Below are positions 1 to 10,101 of a stretch of DNA of 64,000 nucleotides, piece after piece; within the stretch, counting starts at the first letter, position 1, and each line of letters begins with the position of its first letter. A model generated the notes under the pieces. That model worked only from the letters and a program-made list of their open reading frames with translations. It searched no databases and had not been told where the DNA came from. This DNA comes from Incurvaria masculella (Eukaryota; Arthropoda; Insecta; Lepidoptera; Incurvariidae), in the NCBI GenBank assembly GCA_946894095.1, contig OX335651.1:4610501-4674500 (forward strand), written 5' to 3'. The position numbers and the translations under genes are program-made.

Positions 1-186
1 GCCAATCCTAATTCCCGGGTAGTTAAATGTACATGTACTAAGTTTTACAAATCGCTAGTGCCTTCAAAATTCGCCAAACGGACACCAGTCACGACGTCTG
101 CCCTCCCCCCGCCGCCGCTCCCCGCCACCGCCCCCGGCTCCTCTCCCCCTAGTGTGAAGTATCGCTACCGGCATCGTTTTCGCAGC

Positions 187-215
187 CCCGTGAAAGTTCT
201 AAAGCCCATGGGCAC
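187..215 (+). mobile_element. Short remnant of a LINE ORF2 C-terminal end
   Basis: The bases reading as AAPVKVLKPMG-like sequence match the last residues of the LINE tail seen better at 51041-51385 and 10757-10990 (APVKVRK.MG). Only about 30 bases remain. It directly precedes another repeat tail. Confidence 0.4.
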
Positions 216-398
216 ATAAATTGTAGCCTATGTGTTATTCTGACGTATAAGCTATATTATTGTAAAGTTTCATTAGAATCCATTCAGTAGTTTTTACGTG
301 AAAGAGTAACAAACATCCATCCATCCATCCATCCATCCATCCATCCATCCATCCATTATTACAAACTTTCCCCTTTATAATATTTATTAGATTAGATT
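216..398 (+). mobile_element. Lepidopteran interspersed repeat 3' tail
   Basis: A stretch running from gtgttattctgacgtataag through the phrase ttcagtagtttttacgtg to acaaactttcccctttataa has the shape of the common lepidopteran repeat tail ending in ACAAACTTTCGCcTTTATAATATTAG. It contains the ATCC microsatellite. Family assignment (RTE-type LINE or a non-autonomous partner) is from memory and unsure. Confidence 0.5.
315..354. repeat. (ATCC)n microsatellite
   Basis: About ten perfect ATCC units inside the repeat tail. Such runs are typical of this tail family. Confidence 0.95.
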
Positions 399-780
399 AT
401 GGTATATGTATGTTTATGGAGTTAATTTTTTTTTCTTTTCAAATTCTGGTGTGTCACCTACCTACAGATATTTCTATTGCCTTTCCTCATCACCCCAAGG
501 GTTGACTGGAAGAAATCACTCTTAGTGATAAGTCCGCCTTTGTGCAGTATTGTTGTTTTGCTGTATGTTTTCTTTGTAATTGTATTTTTGTTTATGCACA
601 ACAAAGAATTTATTTATTCATTTTATGGGCATCAAACGAATGGATTCACCGTAAATAAAATGAAGTCACAATTGTGAAATATGGCTGATGCCCCAAGATT
701 GTCTTTTCTACCATCATATTATGTGTATCAAATGAAAGGGTTTCCTGAAATTAATACGAAAAATGCACAGACTAACCCAT
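399..780. other. AT-rich stretch, nothing recognised
   Basis: AT-rich sequence with one short open frame (477-677) that lacks any domain, is hydrophobic by base composition and has no splice context. I see no gene or clear repeat boundary. Confidence 0.5.
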
Positions 781-912
781 GATTTCACCAACTCCAGCTA
801 CCTGAAATCCGATAGTTAACTTTCAGTTCCATTGCATATTACCATTTTATCATTGCATATTAACCGAAATATAACTTTGGCATATTTGTAGCTCGAGGTG
901 GTGAAAACGGGC
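781..912. mobile_element. Small hairpin MITE-like element
   Basis: The left end (caccaactccagctacc...gttaactttcag) and the right end (taaccgaaatataactttgg...gtagctcgaggtggtg) are inverted imperfect copies, so the ~130 bp can fold on itself. Related ends occur at 26110-26215 and 41545-41605, which supports a dispersed family. Confidence 0.5.
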
Positions 913-1390
913 GTAAACGAAAAAGTTGAAAATATTGTTTTTATTTTTATTTGATGTTTTTATTAATGAACATGAAAAACACACATTTGCTTTTAGATGC
1001 TCTGTGTTTAGGATGTTGCGCTATTTGGATTTTACGAATGCGACCGAACCAACCCATGTCAAATTCCAGAAAAAAAAACGTAAGTGTGCACACCCACCGA
1101 CAACAATTTCCTCCAAATAATTGGAGGTAAGCACTAGCACGTATGACCGTTCACCCCGCACTCGATTCAACATGACGAGCTTATTTCCTACTCAACCATG
1201 ACGGTGCACGCTAGCATGCAAACTTAGGATGGGTGCTGCTTTTGCCATCGATGTTGAGCGACTGCAATGGAAAAAAAACGAATGAAACCGTACTGACATA
1301 TCGCACAGCAAATTCAATACATTGTTATCACTGATATTTTCCTCTGGATATTTTGTTTGTGTTGACTTATACTTTATTTATTTATTACTC
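913..1390. other. Non-coding stretch, nothing recognised
   Basis: Contains a short open frame at 926-1120 without domain signature. No convincing exon, RNA gene or repeat end. Confidence 0.4.
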
Positions 1391-1920
1391 CGGGAGGTCA
1401 CGTCATTTTTGGTCACTATAAGGTAAATGGCTGAATCTGGGTTCACAGGTTTGAGGCCAACCCTCAGATGCTAAATATGTCGGTCTGCCTGCGCCAAGTT
1501 GTTGCGTTTTCTAGATTGGCTATATAAAATAGATGTTGGTATGTATCTGCTGAATAATATACTGATTGTCTAGAAATATTGATACCTATTAATTATACAA
1601 CAATAACCAGTCGGTTTTTTAATTAAATACTTAAATATGTCTATCTGTAACCTAAATCGCATATAACTACGAAATGCAACCAAAGATTTGTTCAGTTTTG
1701 GTATTGCTAAGCAAGTATGTACTTATACGTTCATGCTTCGTTATTTGTAGCAATTTACCATATCATATATATTTTTGGTCACCGTAACTACTTTTTCAGG
1801 CGCCACCACTTGGCGAAGTCAGACCTACACAATTAGCTTCAGAGGGTTGATCTTTATCCTGCAAACCCAGTTTCAGCCATTTACGTTATCATCACAATTT
1901 TTGTCGCGACCTCCTAGTCT
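1391..1920 (-). mobile_element. Terminal-inverted-repeat element, copy 1 of 3
   Basis: Begins cgggaggtcacgtcattttt and ends ttgtcgcgacctcctag, which are inverted copies of each other. The next ~100 bases inward at both ends (ggtaaatggctgaatctggg / cccagtttcagccatttac) are also inverted copies. The same element is present at 20872-21418 and 51399-51942 in the opposite orientation. No coding capacity; a MITE or foldback-type non-autonomous DNA element. Confidence 0.75.
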
Positions 1921-2269
1921 ATTAGTAGGTTAAATTTATAACGTCTTATTTTGTTTATTTTTTTTTCTTTGCATTGATCGAAGTTTCTTATTTCATTGGA
2001 TCTATGTACCTTTGTTTTATTACAATGGCATTCTACACAAAGTTAACCTACATATTACATGGCACCTACTTCCTCCTTGCTGAGATAATTTTATATTTAT
2101 TTATTTCAAAAACGAATTGCTTTTATCATATTAAGCAGTGATCATGTGGATCTCTATTTTTATTTTTCACTAACATATTGTGGCCTTCACGCATCTAAGT
2201 GGTAGAGATGTGCAAACAGTTCTGTAATCTTGGTACGGAACATCTTAATCCAATAATTCACGTGAACAT

Positions 2270-2610
2270 GTGAAAGCCCCCGCCCATTCGTACTCTTCCT
2301 ATTCGTACCCTCCTATATCCCCTTGTCCCGGTGGCTTGTTGACGTCACGAGTGCATACAAATGTCAATTTCACCTCGAATGCGGTGCACCACGGTTCGTT
2401 TGGTCTGGCGCGGACCGGCCACTTTCCTAATGCAGCTAAGTGGGCCTTGATGCTATCCGTTCGCGCTAAGAAAGCCAGCACTAGAAAGACTCGCTCGATA
2501 AGAATATGTAACATTTTGTTAGCTAACGCTATAGGGGCAAGAATGTTCACTTGATGCGCTAGGAACGCGTGCCGCACGGCAAGTATAGCTCGGGTTTTAG
2601 AAGCGAACAC
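2270..2610. other. GC-richer block with overlapping short frames
   Basis: The block is less AT-rich than its surroundings and is open on both strands (94 codons plus, 103 codons minus). Neither translation shows a recognisable domain, and double-strand openness follows from base composition. I do not call a gene. Confidence 0.3.
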
Positions 2611-2773
2611 CCAGGCGGAATTTAAGGAATATGTACACGTGTAGCGATGTAAAAACGGCTTTAAAATATATTTTTTTTGTATGTAATAGATGGTTAATAC
2701 CGAACTGACCGTCAGATATTAGCTTTCTTCCATTCATTCCTCATTCCTTCTTCATTCCTTATATTGCTCGGCT

Positions 2774-3041
2774 GCATTGAACTGGATGGAAAACCAGTTA
2801 AATGCAAAACATTTTTCATTGCCGATTCGATCATCGTTCATTAAATGCGATGGTACCGACCCGGGCGGGTTTAAACCTACCACCTAGTAGGTAAGGAAAG
2901 GGGGACCTACAGTTTTACGTGGAATCTGGACCACGGCCAGCCTCAACGGTTGAAAACGGTCACCCATCCAGAACCTAGCCGCGCTCAGAGGTGCATCCCC
3001 AGCTTATCGAATCGCAAGGCGTCGCACTGAGCTACCGAGTA
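2774..3041 (-). mobile_element. SINE, chimeric 5S-type head, 3' truncated
   Basis: On the minus strand the order is a tRNA-like box A (TAGCTCAGTG), then 5S-like sequence ending ggatgggtgaccg, then ccgttgaggctggccgtgg, then the common body (ccacgtaaaactgtaggtcc; cccgcccgggt.ggtaccatcgca; ggcaatgaaaaat; catccagttcaatg). The 3' end after the gttcaatg segment is missing. Confidence 0.8.
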
Positions 3042-3749
3042 ACAAAGAGAGAGCATGTTGAATAGTTTAGATCTGTAGATCGAGTGGGTAAAAAAATGCA
3101 GAGAGAAAGTGGGTGGAACTGGTTCAAAGAAAGTCAAATTTGCACCCGAGATATTGTTTGAGCCCTTATTCCAATTTGTCACCCAAATTGGCGTCTACGC
3201 CAACCGGACGTCTAGCGTCTAGTTAATAAAACTGAACAACTAATAAACTTAAAGATTTTGTTATATTTCGTTCCATGCGGGCACGGATTAAAAAAAAGTC
3301 CTAAATTTTTAACTCACTTGTCTGGATCACCCGGGGATATATTTTACCGTGGTGGAACCCCAGGAAGCAAGTATTTAATAAATGAATTTGTTGATAAGTT
3401 TGACGAATTGAGCAGGGATTATAAATCTACGTTTACGAATGCCAGAATCAGAAGAAATTATACAATTTCTTGGAAGCAATCAAGAATTAAAATGTAAGAC
3501 AATGTAATGTTCATAGCATTCCTTTCGGGCACAGGGACTGAGTGACTGGTAGGTTTGTGGCTTGCTGGCGTTCTGTTGACATTTCCTTTGTGTCTCAGGA
3601 GATATCTGTACGGTTGGTTTGGTCGTTAGGGCGAATATGACATTTGTAGCCCCCAAACACCTAGGTAGACAATTCAAATACTCGTACATACATAAAACTC
3701 AAATTGAGAAAGTACCCTTTGTTACGAAATCGATGTTTTCATATTATTT
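3042..3749. other. No gene recognised
   Basis: AT-rich sequence with several overlapping open frames of 65-80 codons. None has a domain, conserved splice sites or a codon pattern that stands out. Confidence 0.4.
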
Positions 3750-3948
3750 TTATGTAACTGGACATGAATGGCGAATCATAATACATAATATAAATAATAA
3801 TAGTAATAATAGACGAGCACATTGCATTCTCGAAGGAATTAGGTGCCATGCCAGGACCTTCTCTTTTTGAGCACGTCTACATTGAACTGGGTGGCAATTT
3901 GACAATTTTTCATTGCGGTCTTGACCAACTTTTCATCCAATGCGATGG
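3750..3948 (-). mobile_element. SINE 3' half, left arm of an inverted pair
   Basis: Reads on the plus strand as tatgtaactggacatgaatg...cgaaggaattaggtgccatg...ttcatccaatgcgatggta, the reverse complement of the SINE body and tail. It is head-to-head with the plus-strand SINE at 3985-4372. Confidence 0.8.
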
Positions 3949-3984
3949 TAATAGCCTGCACATGAACGAGGTTAAAATTTAAAG

Positions 3985-4372
3985 CCATGGCCTCTGGCGT
4001 GGAAGGAACTCCACACGCCCCTGTGCTATGAGCGGACCAGGGGTCTCGGTTCAAATTCTCTCGCCCGTTCTGCACCACTTTCTTTCTCTTTCAGAGTTAG
4101 ATAAGTGCATTTCGTCTCGAATGCGAGCTGCTCCATGGTTAGTATGGTAGTTGGTAGGCTTCAACCAGCCCGGGTTGGTACCATCGCATTGAACAAAAAG
4201 TCGGTCGAAGCGGCAATGAAAAACTTTCCGTGTTTTCCACCGAGTTCCATGAAGCCGTGCTCATAAAGGGAAGGGCCTGGCATGGCACCTAATTCCTTCG
4301 GGAATGTGGTGTATTGGGCTAATATCGTAACGGTAGTTGTGTGGTATTAGCCATTCATGTCAGGTTGCGTTA
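3985..4372 (+). mobile_element. SINE, tRNA-type head, near full length
   Basis: Head with box B-like ggttcaaattc, then accactttctttctctttcag, gataagtgcatttcgtctcg, agctgctccatggtt, the cccgggttggtaccatcgca segment, gttttccaccgagttcca, gaattccttcgggaatgtgg-type sequence, gtattagccattcatgtcag and an A-rich end at about 4365. Confidence 0.8.
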
Positions 4373-4866
4373 AAAAAAATGTTATGAAGTAATCATCTAA
4401 TTTGGATGACATGCGAATGAGAAGGCAATAATGATTTGTTTTCAGCACTAGCGATTATATAATTGACAAATCCATCAGAATAGTTTCAACGAATACTTCC
4501 AACCTTAATCTGTGCTTCCAACGGTGTTTGTTGATTTCGGTTGCTAGAGAATGTCGTTATTAAGGTGGGGATTACCAATAAAACTCACCAAGTGATCTTT
4601 TTTTGAATTTTTATTATCTACTTTCAAAACAAATATTAGCGCAAGCAATATTTTGTAATGTTTATATAATTAAATTGTGGTGGCTTACACGACGTATTAA
4701 AAAATGTTTTTGTTCCAGTTTTGAGCCATTTTACAGTTTTTCCACTGTTTCCGCAAACATTTTTGCTTGTGTTTACGTGAATCGAATCGAACATAATTGG
4801 TTCTCGAAATATCTGCGTGTGGCAGAAGGACAGGCAGACACTATGGTAATCTCACAAAGGTCTTTT
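4373..4866. other. No gene recognised
   Basis: AT-rich with one 102-codon open frame (4603-4911) whose 3' part runs into the repeat at 4867. The translation has no domain that I recognise. Confidence 0.4.
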
Positions 4867-5057
4867 TTAGGGTTCCGTACCCAAAGGGTGCCAACGGAAC
4901 CCTATTACTAAGCCTCCGCATGAACCGTAATAGGTGGGCAGCTAAAATTTAAAAGCAGTGTATTTATTTTGCCGCACAAAAAACGTGATTTTTTTATCTT
5001 GTACGATGGCACGGAACCCTTCGTGTGCGAGTCCGACTTGCACTTGACCGGTTTTTT
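4867..5057 (+). mobile_element. Interspersed repeat of the 'gggttccgtacc' family
   Basis: Starts ttagggttccgtacccaaag and ends acttgcacttgaccggtttt, with the internal motifs ggaaccctattactaagcct and ggcacggaacccttcgtgtg. Further copies lie at 12529-12772, 13919-14040, 20104-20192, 32396-32668 and 55895-56050. Non-coding; superfamily not certain. Confidence 0.75.
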
Positions 5058-5210
5058 CGAATTTCGGGATCCTAAGTAAAAAGCCGGCTCAGCACGCCGA
5101 AGACAGATGGCGCCAAAACTGACCATCGCAACGACGAATCCTCTATCGCGATTTGGAAGTCGACCAAGAGCTGTGCAGCCTGAATCTCGATACTGACCCA
5201 CTCTTTCTCT

Positions 5211-5263
5211 GCGGTTCAGTTACCAATCAGTGTTGAGACGTCAGCGGTTCGGTTACCAATCAG
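5211..5263. repeat. 33-bp tandem duplication flanking a CRE-like site
   Basis: The 20-mer gcggttcagttaccaatcag recurs 33 bases later with one change (gcggttcggttaccaatcag). The spacer contains the palindrome gacgtca. Confidence 0.8.
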
Positions 5264-6953
5264 AGTTCATTCCGGCCTTAACAAAGTTCAGTCGTCTGTC
5301 ATCGCATTTCGCCTATGCCTGCTTATTATTCCCACCGCAACGGATTCCTGACGCGCGGATACACAATGCCTGGCGCGTGCCTTACCATAATGTTATTAAC
5401 TATTCTTATGGCGGTCCCACCCATGTTATTGCCATGAAATTGAGTGCCTCGGTCACGAGGGCTTGCTTAGTTGAGCATTAGAGCTTAGTCGGGGTGGCCG
5501 GTCCGAAGTTCTTAGCGTTGTTCGGGTCTTAGGGTCTGCGCCAGGCGTAAAGTTTGTTCGGGTCAGTCAAGTTTTCGAATGGGCTGTGATGGTGAATTGT
5601 GGAAACTTTCAATAGTGGAGTGTGTTTCGCCGTGAATCTTTAGTTAGAGCGAACGCAATATCGTAATGAGATTCATTTTTGTCACTACAGAACTATTTAC
5701 ATCCATGTCAGAAATTGTTATTTGATTACTCAAGATAATGATTTCTGTTTTTTGTCGAGTCGTTGTTTAAATACAGAGACACTGGTCTCATTGGTACTCA
5801 TAATAATTACCACTGTACCAATTTAGCTATTATATTGTAATTTGTTCTCTTTGCTGGGACCCAAAGTAATCTTTACTGCGCCGTTTGTTTGAAGATTGTG
5901 TCATTCAAGAAAGAGTGTGTCTCCAAATGTATGAATCCACTAGTGAAACTCTATTTTAATTCACGAACTGTAAACGTAAACTATATTAAGATTACACTAA
6001 CATATAATGTGTCGCTAGCTCTAATAGGCGCGAATTCGCTGGCACGACAGCGGCTGAAGAAACTATGCTGAAATTCTGTTCACCGTCGTCGTCTAGAAGG
6101 CGGTCATGTGCGGTTCGTAAAGCTATTTCATTATTATATGTAGAGTTTATGATGAAGTTGGTTGCCTAATTTTCGGAGAATTGGCGTCGCTTAGACATAC
6201 TTGACATTTCAATTTAGTACTCAAAGAGCTCCAAATATTAGATTTAAGTTATTTTATCGAAATAAAGTTAAGATGTTTAATGAAATTGATTGGAAATATT
6301 GTACATAAATGACTTGGATGCAAGGGAGTGTAAAAATAAAAACTAATGTTTTCAAGGTTTAACATTCCCCTAGTATTATTCAATATGTTATTTAACAAGT
6401 GTATTTTTTAGATGATCAAAGAAAAAGTCATTGCTCAAGGTATCAACGTTGTTTATATAAAAATATAAAAATTTCAAATCCCATTTCATATCGCCTTGGC
6501 TGAAAAGTGTGCAATTTTTGTAAGAGTGTGGATTGAAATAAATAATATACTTACGGCATCTGTCCTTACATAATTTATAATTTCTGCCATTCTCTCGAAA
6601 GTACAACGGGTATGAATTTATGCCCAGTCGGAGACTGTGTGAATTTGGGACAAAATAAATCAATACGAACATGAACTGTTGAGGTAAATTTATATGAATA
6701 CAAATTATTACAATTCTAGTCCATCTCTATAGTTTCCAATCGTTCTAAGTTTAAAATTAATTTAATGTCATAAATTCAGCGCTGTGGGCGCAACCTTGAA
6801 TTAGAGCATCCAAACTTGAAGAGCTTAGCTTCTAACCTCAAATTAGTCGCTGTATATATTAGGAATTTATGTGTGCATTGTTACACGTATAAAAACGTAC
6901 TTGCGTAAGCTGCTCCCGAAATATATGGACTTAAAAATAAAGTTATATGTTCA
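5264..6953. other. No gene recognised; GC-richer first 400 bases
   Basis: The part up to about 5660 is less AT-rich and could hold a 5' non-coding exon, but I see no decisive TATA/Inr or splice pair. The remainder is AT-rich with weak open frames (5889-6071, 6388-6672 minus) lacking domains. Confidence 0.35.
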
Positions 6954-7216
6954 TACTAGCTGAGGTACCCGGCTACGCTCGGACTCATGTCGGGCTGAAC
7001 CTAACATTTTATGTTTATAACAGTACCCCATACACATTTTCATCCCTTTTTTCACCCCCCTTGAGTTAATTTTTTACCACAAAAGGTAACATATGTCCTT
7101 TCCCAAGGTCCAGATTCTTTATATGCAAAATTTCAACAAAATTGGTTCAGCGGTTTAGGGGTAAAAACGTAGCAGACTAACAGAGTTAATTTCGTATTTG
7201 TAATATTAGTATGGAT
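6954..7216 (+). mobile_element. Lepidopteran repeat beginning 'tactagctgaggtacccggc'
   Basis: Begins tactagctgaggtacccgg and ends tttgtaatattagtatgga, with internal attggttcagcggtttag. This matches the general form of dispersed lepidopteran repeat tails. A related but distinct element is at 49556-50357. Confidence 0.6.
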
Positions 7217-7740
7217 GGAGACGTACAGATTATGGATTATGTTAGTATGGTTTCAAATAGGGTCTACATTAGGATTTAAAGTTAGAACTACTCTAAAAAA
7301 ATTCATCGTAGGGGCGTATTGAGGTGTCATGTTCACTTTGCCATTCGCGCGAATTACCTAATCCTTTTCTCGTGTTGGATCCTGGGCCACGAGCTCCATA
7401 TCCTTTTTTCCTTCATATTCGTATTCTATTTAAAAATCGCGCCTAAACTGGTCACTTTGCAAACTACCCGTCTGATAATAAAATGAAGGTACAAAATACG
7501 CTTATTTTTCCTCTTGCAAAATCTATCTCCAAGCAATCAAGACGCATTTCAAACAAACGCTTCAAAATTACTCAATAAATCGATAAACCCAACCAAAATA
7601 CCCGAAACTATTTAAATTATAAGAAAAGGCCAAAAATTTTATGTGTTTGTGGATGAGGAGAGCATCAGAACCCAGTAAGTACCTGTTCCCCTTGTGGAAC
7701 AAAATTTTGTCTTTAATCAAGTGCATAGGGCTCAAACATC

Positions 7741-7865
7741 TTGCACAACGAGTAAAAAAGGACGGGAGCGACGATCGTAACCCATTCATATGGCGGCAGC
7801 GTAGGCACGAGGTAGTGTAAATTCACTGACTGACAGCTCGCTTTCGAATTCAGGACTTGCAACAT
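7741..7865 (+). repeat. Promoter-like dispersed repeat, copy 1
   Basis: Shares gcacaacgagtaa..aaggacgg.agcg, gtc(a)ag, tcgcttacgaattc-like segments in the same order with 34520-34625. Both copies have a GTCAG/TCAGT initiator-like motif near the end. Probably the 5' end of a retroelement or a shared promoter module; family unknown. Confidence 0.4.
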
Positions 7866-8019
7866 CGTAGGTTTGTTTCCCTAAATAGTGTCCGGTGAAA
7901 TTCTTTTTTTTATTATCATTAAAATGTTTTCGGATAGATGAATACTGTCTATCTGAAAATAATAATATTAATAATGTGTCTAAATAAAAGGTATAAATAA
8001 ACATATTTCTTTTGTTATG

Positions 8020-8102
8020 TTAAGTGCGGCATATGGCGCACGCCAGGACCTCAAATAAGGGCTGCGAAAACCATGCCGGCCGGCCAGGTGCTTTTTTTAT
8101 TT
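8020..8102 (-). mobile_element. LINE 3' end fragment, minus orientation
   Basis: Reads gttaagtgcggcatatggcg, cacgccaggacctc, ggctgcgaaaacc, caggtgctt in the same order as the LINE end at 51041-51145. It faces the plus-strand fragment at 8247-8540. Confidence 0.65.
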
Positions 8103-8246
8103 AAGTGGTTATGCAAAAAAACAGGATTGCTTTTATTGCTCACATAATGACAGAATGCATGTTTAAAACACCAAGAGAAACTCCATAGCCACAAAGTAAT
8201 TGTTGCAGTTCTGGGCATATCTGAACCAAATTGTTTTTTTTTTTTT

Positions 8247-8540
8247 ATTATTGAGGGCTGTAAAACAATATCGCTCCGTTCCCTTTCTACCGCACATCGC
8301 GGAACAGGCAGGGAATTCACCCCTTCACCTTCGACATTCCCAAAATCAGAGCCTAATGATCCTCTAGATCCTTTATCTATGGAGTCGGTAAACTGTGGGA
8401 TGGAACCGAGGTATTTCCAACAAAGTACAAACATGGGGTCGTTCAAACGTGGCTCCCCATGAACGTTCGAAAGCCCATGGGCGTGGTCAGGCACCTCTTA
8501 TGTGAGGAATTAGCGTAGGCCAATGCGGCGCTTAACATAA
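8247..8540 (+). mobile_element. LINE ORF2 C-terminal fragment and 3' end
   Basis: Frames read as FYRTSRNRQGIHPFTF.IPKIRA, then SRSFI.GVGKLW, then EVFPTKYKHG and VRKPMGV, with internal stops. This is the WN.LP-type C-terminal tail of CR1/jockey-like reverse transcriptase proteins and matches 51041-51385 (minus) and 10757-10990 (plus). It is a pseudogene fragment. Confidence 0.7.
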
Positions 8541-9425
8541 AAAAATCAAAGAAAGTGTGACCCGTGAGTGAACTTACTGTCGGTGCCTTTCCTTGAGCAG
8601 TGCTGAAGGTTCAGAAGATTACAGCGCGGAATGAGTGAGAGTTCAGACGTCAGAATACTTAATTCCTGCGGTTACTTTTGAGTAGTTACTCCGTCTTTGA
8701 AATGAGTTCGAATAGAACGAGGCAATCATACACTAAGCCGCTAAGCGTAGTTATGAATTCTCGGTATTTGCCATTAAGTACTAACATATACTCGTATTAT
8801 GATCATGCTCATATTTTGATCAAGCTCATATACATACTGTAGAATTTGCTCTAGTAGCAATTTTCCTAGCAGTGAATCTAATAAATATGACTTATCCGTT
8901 TTAAAGTAGTTAATCTATCGTAAAACTTGAATTCCAATAAAGTTATTGTCTATGCCGTTTAACTGATAACTTTCGTCTAGTAAAAAATAATTCTGGTTAT
9001 GGTGCTGTCTCTACAACAAATCCAAAAACAACAATCGTTGTTATTAATATTGGCTCGCGCCATCCGATCCGCATAGAGACGGCGCCGCGGCGGCGCAGGA
9101 CACAAGAGGGGGCGTTCAGCTACATACAACCAGATTAGCTGTTTTTCTTATTTATTTAATTATTTATTTATTCATTTACTTATTTAGTTGTTTTTACCGT
9201 ATTGGTTCTGTAGGCAGACATAATAAAAAATAATTCTAATATTAACACACCTGTAAGTGTCTTATCTATGATTTTTCGGTTAATACAATGTAATCATACA
9301 TTTCACCTCACTAGACCGAATTATTAGATTAAAATTATTTAGATCACGCTAACCCAAAACATCAATTTTCTTGATTGTTACAAGGTTTGCGATTCCACAG
9401 TTAATTAAGATGTATCTAATCAAAT
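8541..9425. other. Intronic or intergenic DNA; GC block at 9050-9122
   Basis: Mostly AT-rich and without a recognisable gene. The 9050-9122 block (gacggcgccgcggcggcgca, then acaagagggggcg) is a sharp GC island with a loosely CTCF-like core and may be regulatory. Confidence 0.35.
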
Positions 9426-9560
9426 CAATATAATCTTGTCTTGCTATGGCAGGGAAACTCCGGTTGCAAGGCGTCACTGAACTGCATCCGAGAGGGCGAC
9501 ATCATGTACTATGAATGATTCGTTCGATCAGAAATATAAGCAGCGGAGTTATTCACGCCG
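9426..9560 (+). pseudogene. Decayed tandem copy 1 of the PDZ exon
   Basis: From tcaatataatcttgtc through the 3' splice site (ggcag at 9448-9452) and then 9453-9556, this aligns with the functional exon at 9744. The encoded start GNSGCKASLNCIREGDI parallels VNPGRKAALSGIREGDV, and the later segment agaaatataagcagcg..cacgccgtatgct parallels agaagtatgagcaacg..cacgctatgct. It is broken by an in-frame TGA at 9516-9518 and by a one-base deletion before the aga codon. The similarity includes the last ~30 intron bases, so the duplicated unit carried its own acceptor. Not expected to code; a cryptic acceptor is possible. Confidence 0.8.
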
Positions 9561-9581
9561 TATGCTCATCTACCCATTCGC

Positions 9582-9705
9582 ATCAATATAACCTGGTTTT
9601 GCTATGACAGGTGAATCCCTGTTGCAAGGTTACAATAAATGGCTTACGAGAGTGCGAATTCAGTAGCCCTAACCGTGAGCATTGCAGGTGTCAAAGCACA
9701 TGTAT
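9582..9705 (+). pseudogene. Decayed tandem copy 2 of the PDZ exon
   Basis: The intron end catcaatataacctgg..cag (9582-9610) and the first codons from 9611 (VNPCCKVTINGLRE) parallel the functional exon (VNPGRKAALSGIRE). Farther on, gtgagcattgcaggtg..cacatgtat matches atgagcaacgcagacg..cacgctatg. About 20 bases are deleted between the two matching parts, which shifts the frame. The frame from 9611 stays open to 9895 only by running into the true exon in the wrong frame, so that long open frame is not a gene. Confidence 0.75.
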
Positions 9706-9743
9706 ACATCCGCATCGATATAAGCTTGTATCGCTGTCGGCAG

Positions 9744-9895
9744 GTGAACCCGGGTCGCAAGGCAGCTCTGAGCGGCATCCGAGAGGGCGACGTGATCACC
9801 TCTATCAACGGCCGTCCAACCAGAAGTATGAGCAACGCAGACGCCCACGCTATGCTAAAAAGTGCTGGACCTGTCCTCAGGCTTGGACTCAATGA
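9744..9895 (+). CDS. PDZ-domain exon of a Zasp/ALP-Enigma-like protein
   Basis: This exon encodes about 50 residues starting VNPGRKAALSGIREGDVITS and ending LRLGLNE. The pattern V.PG..A...I..GDVI..I.G..T..M...DA...(L/I)K....L.L.L is the C-terminal half of a PDZ domain, closest in style to the ALP/Enigma/CLP36 and insect Zasp group, whose PDZ binds alpha-actinin at muscle Z-discs. The acceptor is ggcag at 9739-9743 and the donor is gtacgt at 9896. The exon begins at a codon boundary and ends two bases into a codon completed by the exon at 10040. The N-terminal half of the PDZ must come from an exon left of the window. Two broken tandem copies of the exon lie just upstream. The PDZ call is firm; the orthologue (possibly Zasp66-like) is inference. 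Confidence 0.85.
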
Positions 9896-10039
9896 GTACG
9901 TACTGATTTCATTTCATTAAAACTTATGCCATGGTAAATTGTTTCCATCTCAATCAAAAACTAAAAACCTTTGCCTGTATTTGGATCACATATTTTCTGT
10001 TTTATATTGATTTAAAACGAATATTTTATTTGATTTCAG

Positions 10040-10101
10040 GGATAAAGAGGGCTCACCTAGAAGAAGGTCACTGGGAAAATCGGGAACCTTGGAACTGAAG
10101 A
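10040..10101 (+). CDS. Linker exon of the PDZ protein
   Basis: A 62-base exon encodes (E)DKEGSPRRRSLGKSGTLELK followed by the first base of the next codon. The acceptor is ttgatttcag (ends 10039) and the donor gtaagt starts at 10102. The first base completes the GA from the PDZ exon as a Glu codon, and the last base A joins GG from the exon at 16852 as an Arg codon, so frame is kept across both junctions. The SPRRRSLGKS segment is a basic Ser-rich linker with possible phosphorylation sites (RRRS). It has no domain of its own and is called from splice-phase continuity. Confidence 0.8.

Noticed and set aside
2299..2610. 103-codon minus-strand frame
   Set aside because: Both strands are open in this GC-richer block and neither translation has a recognisable domain or splice context.
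8051..8494. 147-codon minus-strand frame
   Set aside because: It is antisense to the LINE fragment at 8247-8540, whose sense translation carries the recognisable protein motif.
9611..9895. 94-codon frame across the second PDZ exon copy and the live exon
   Set aside because: It reads the live exon in the wrong frame; the length comes from chance openness after the decayed copy.
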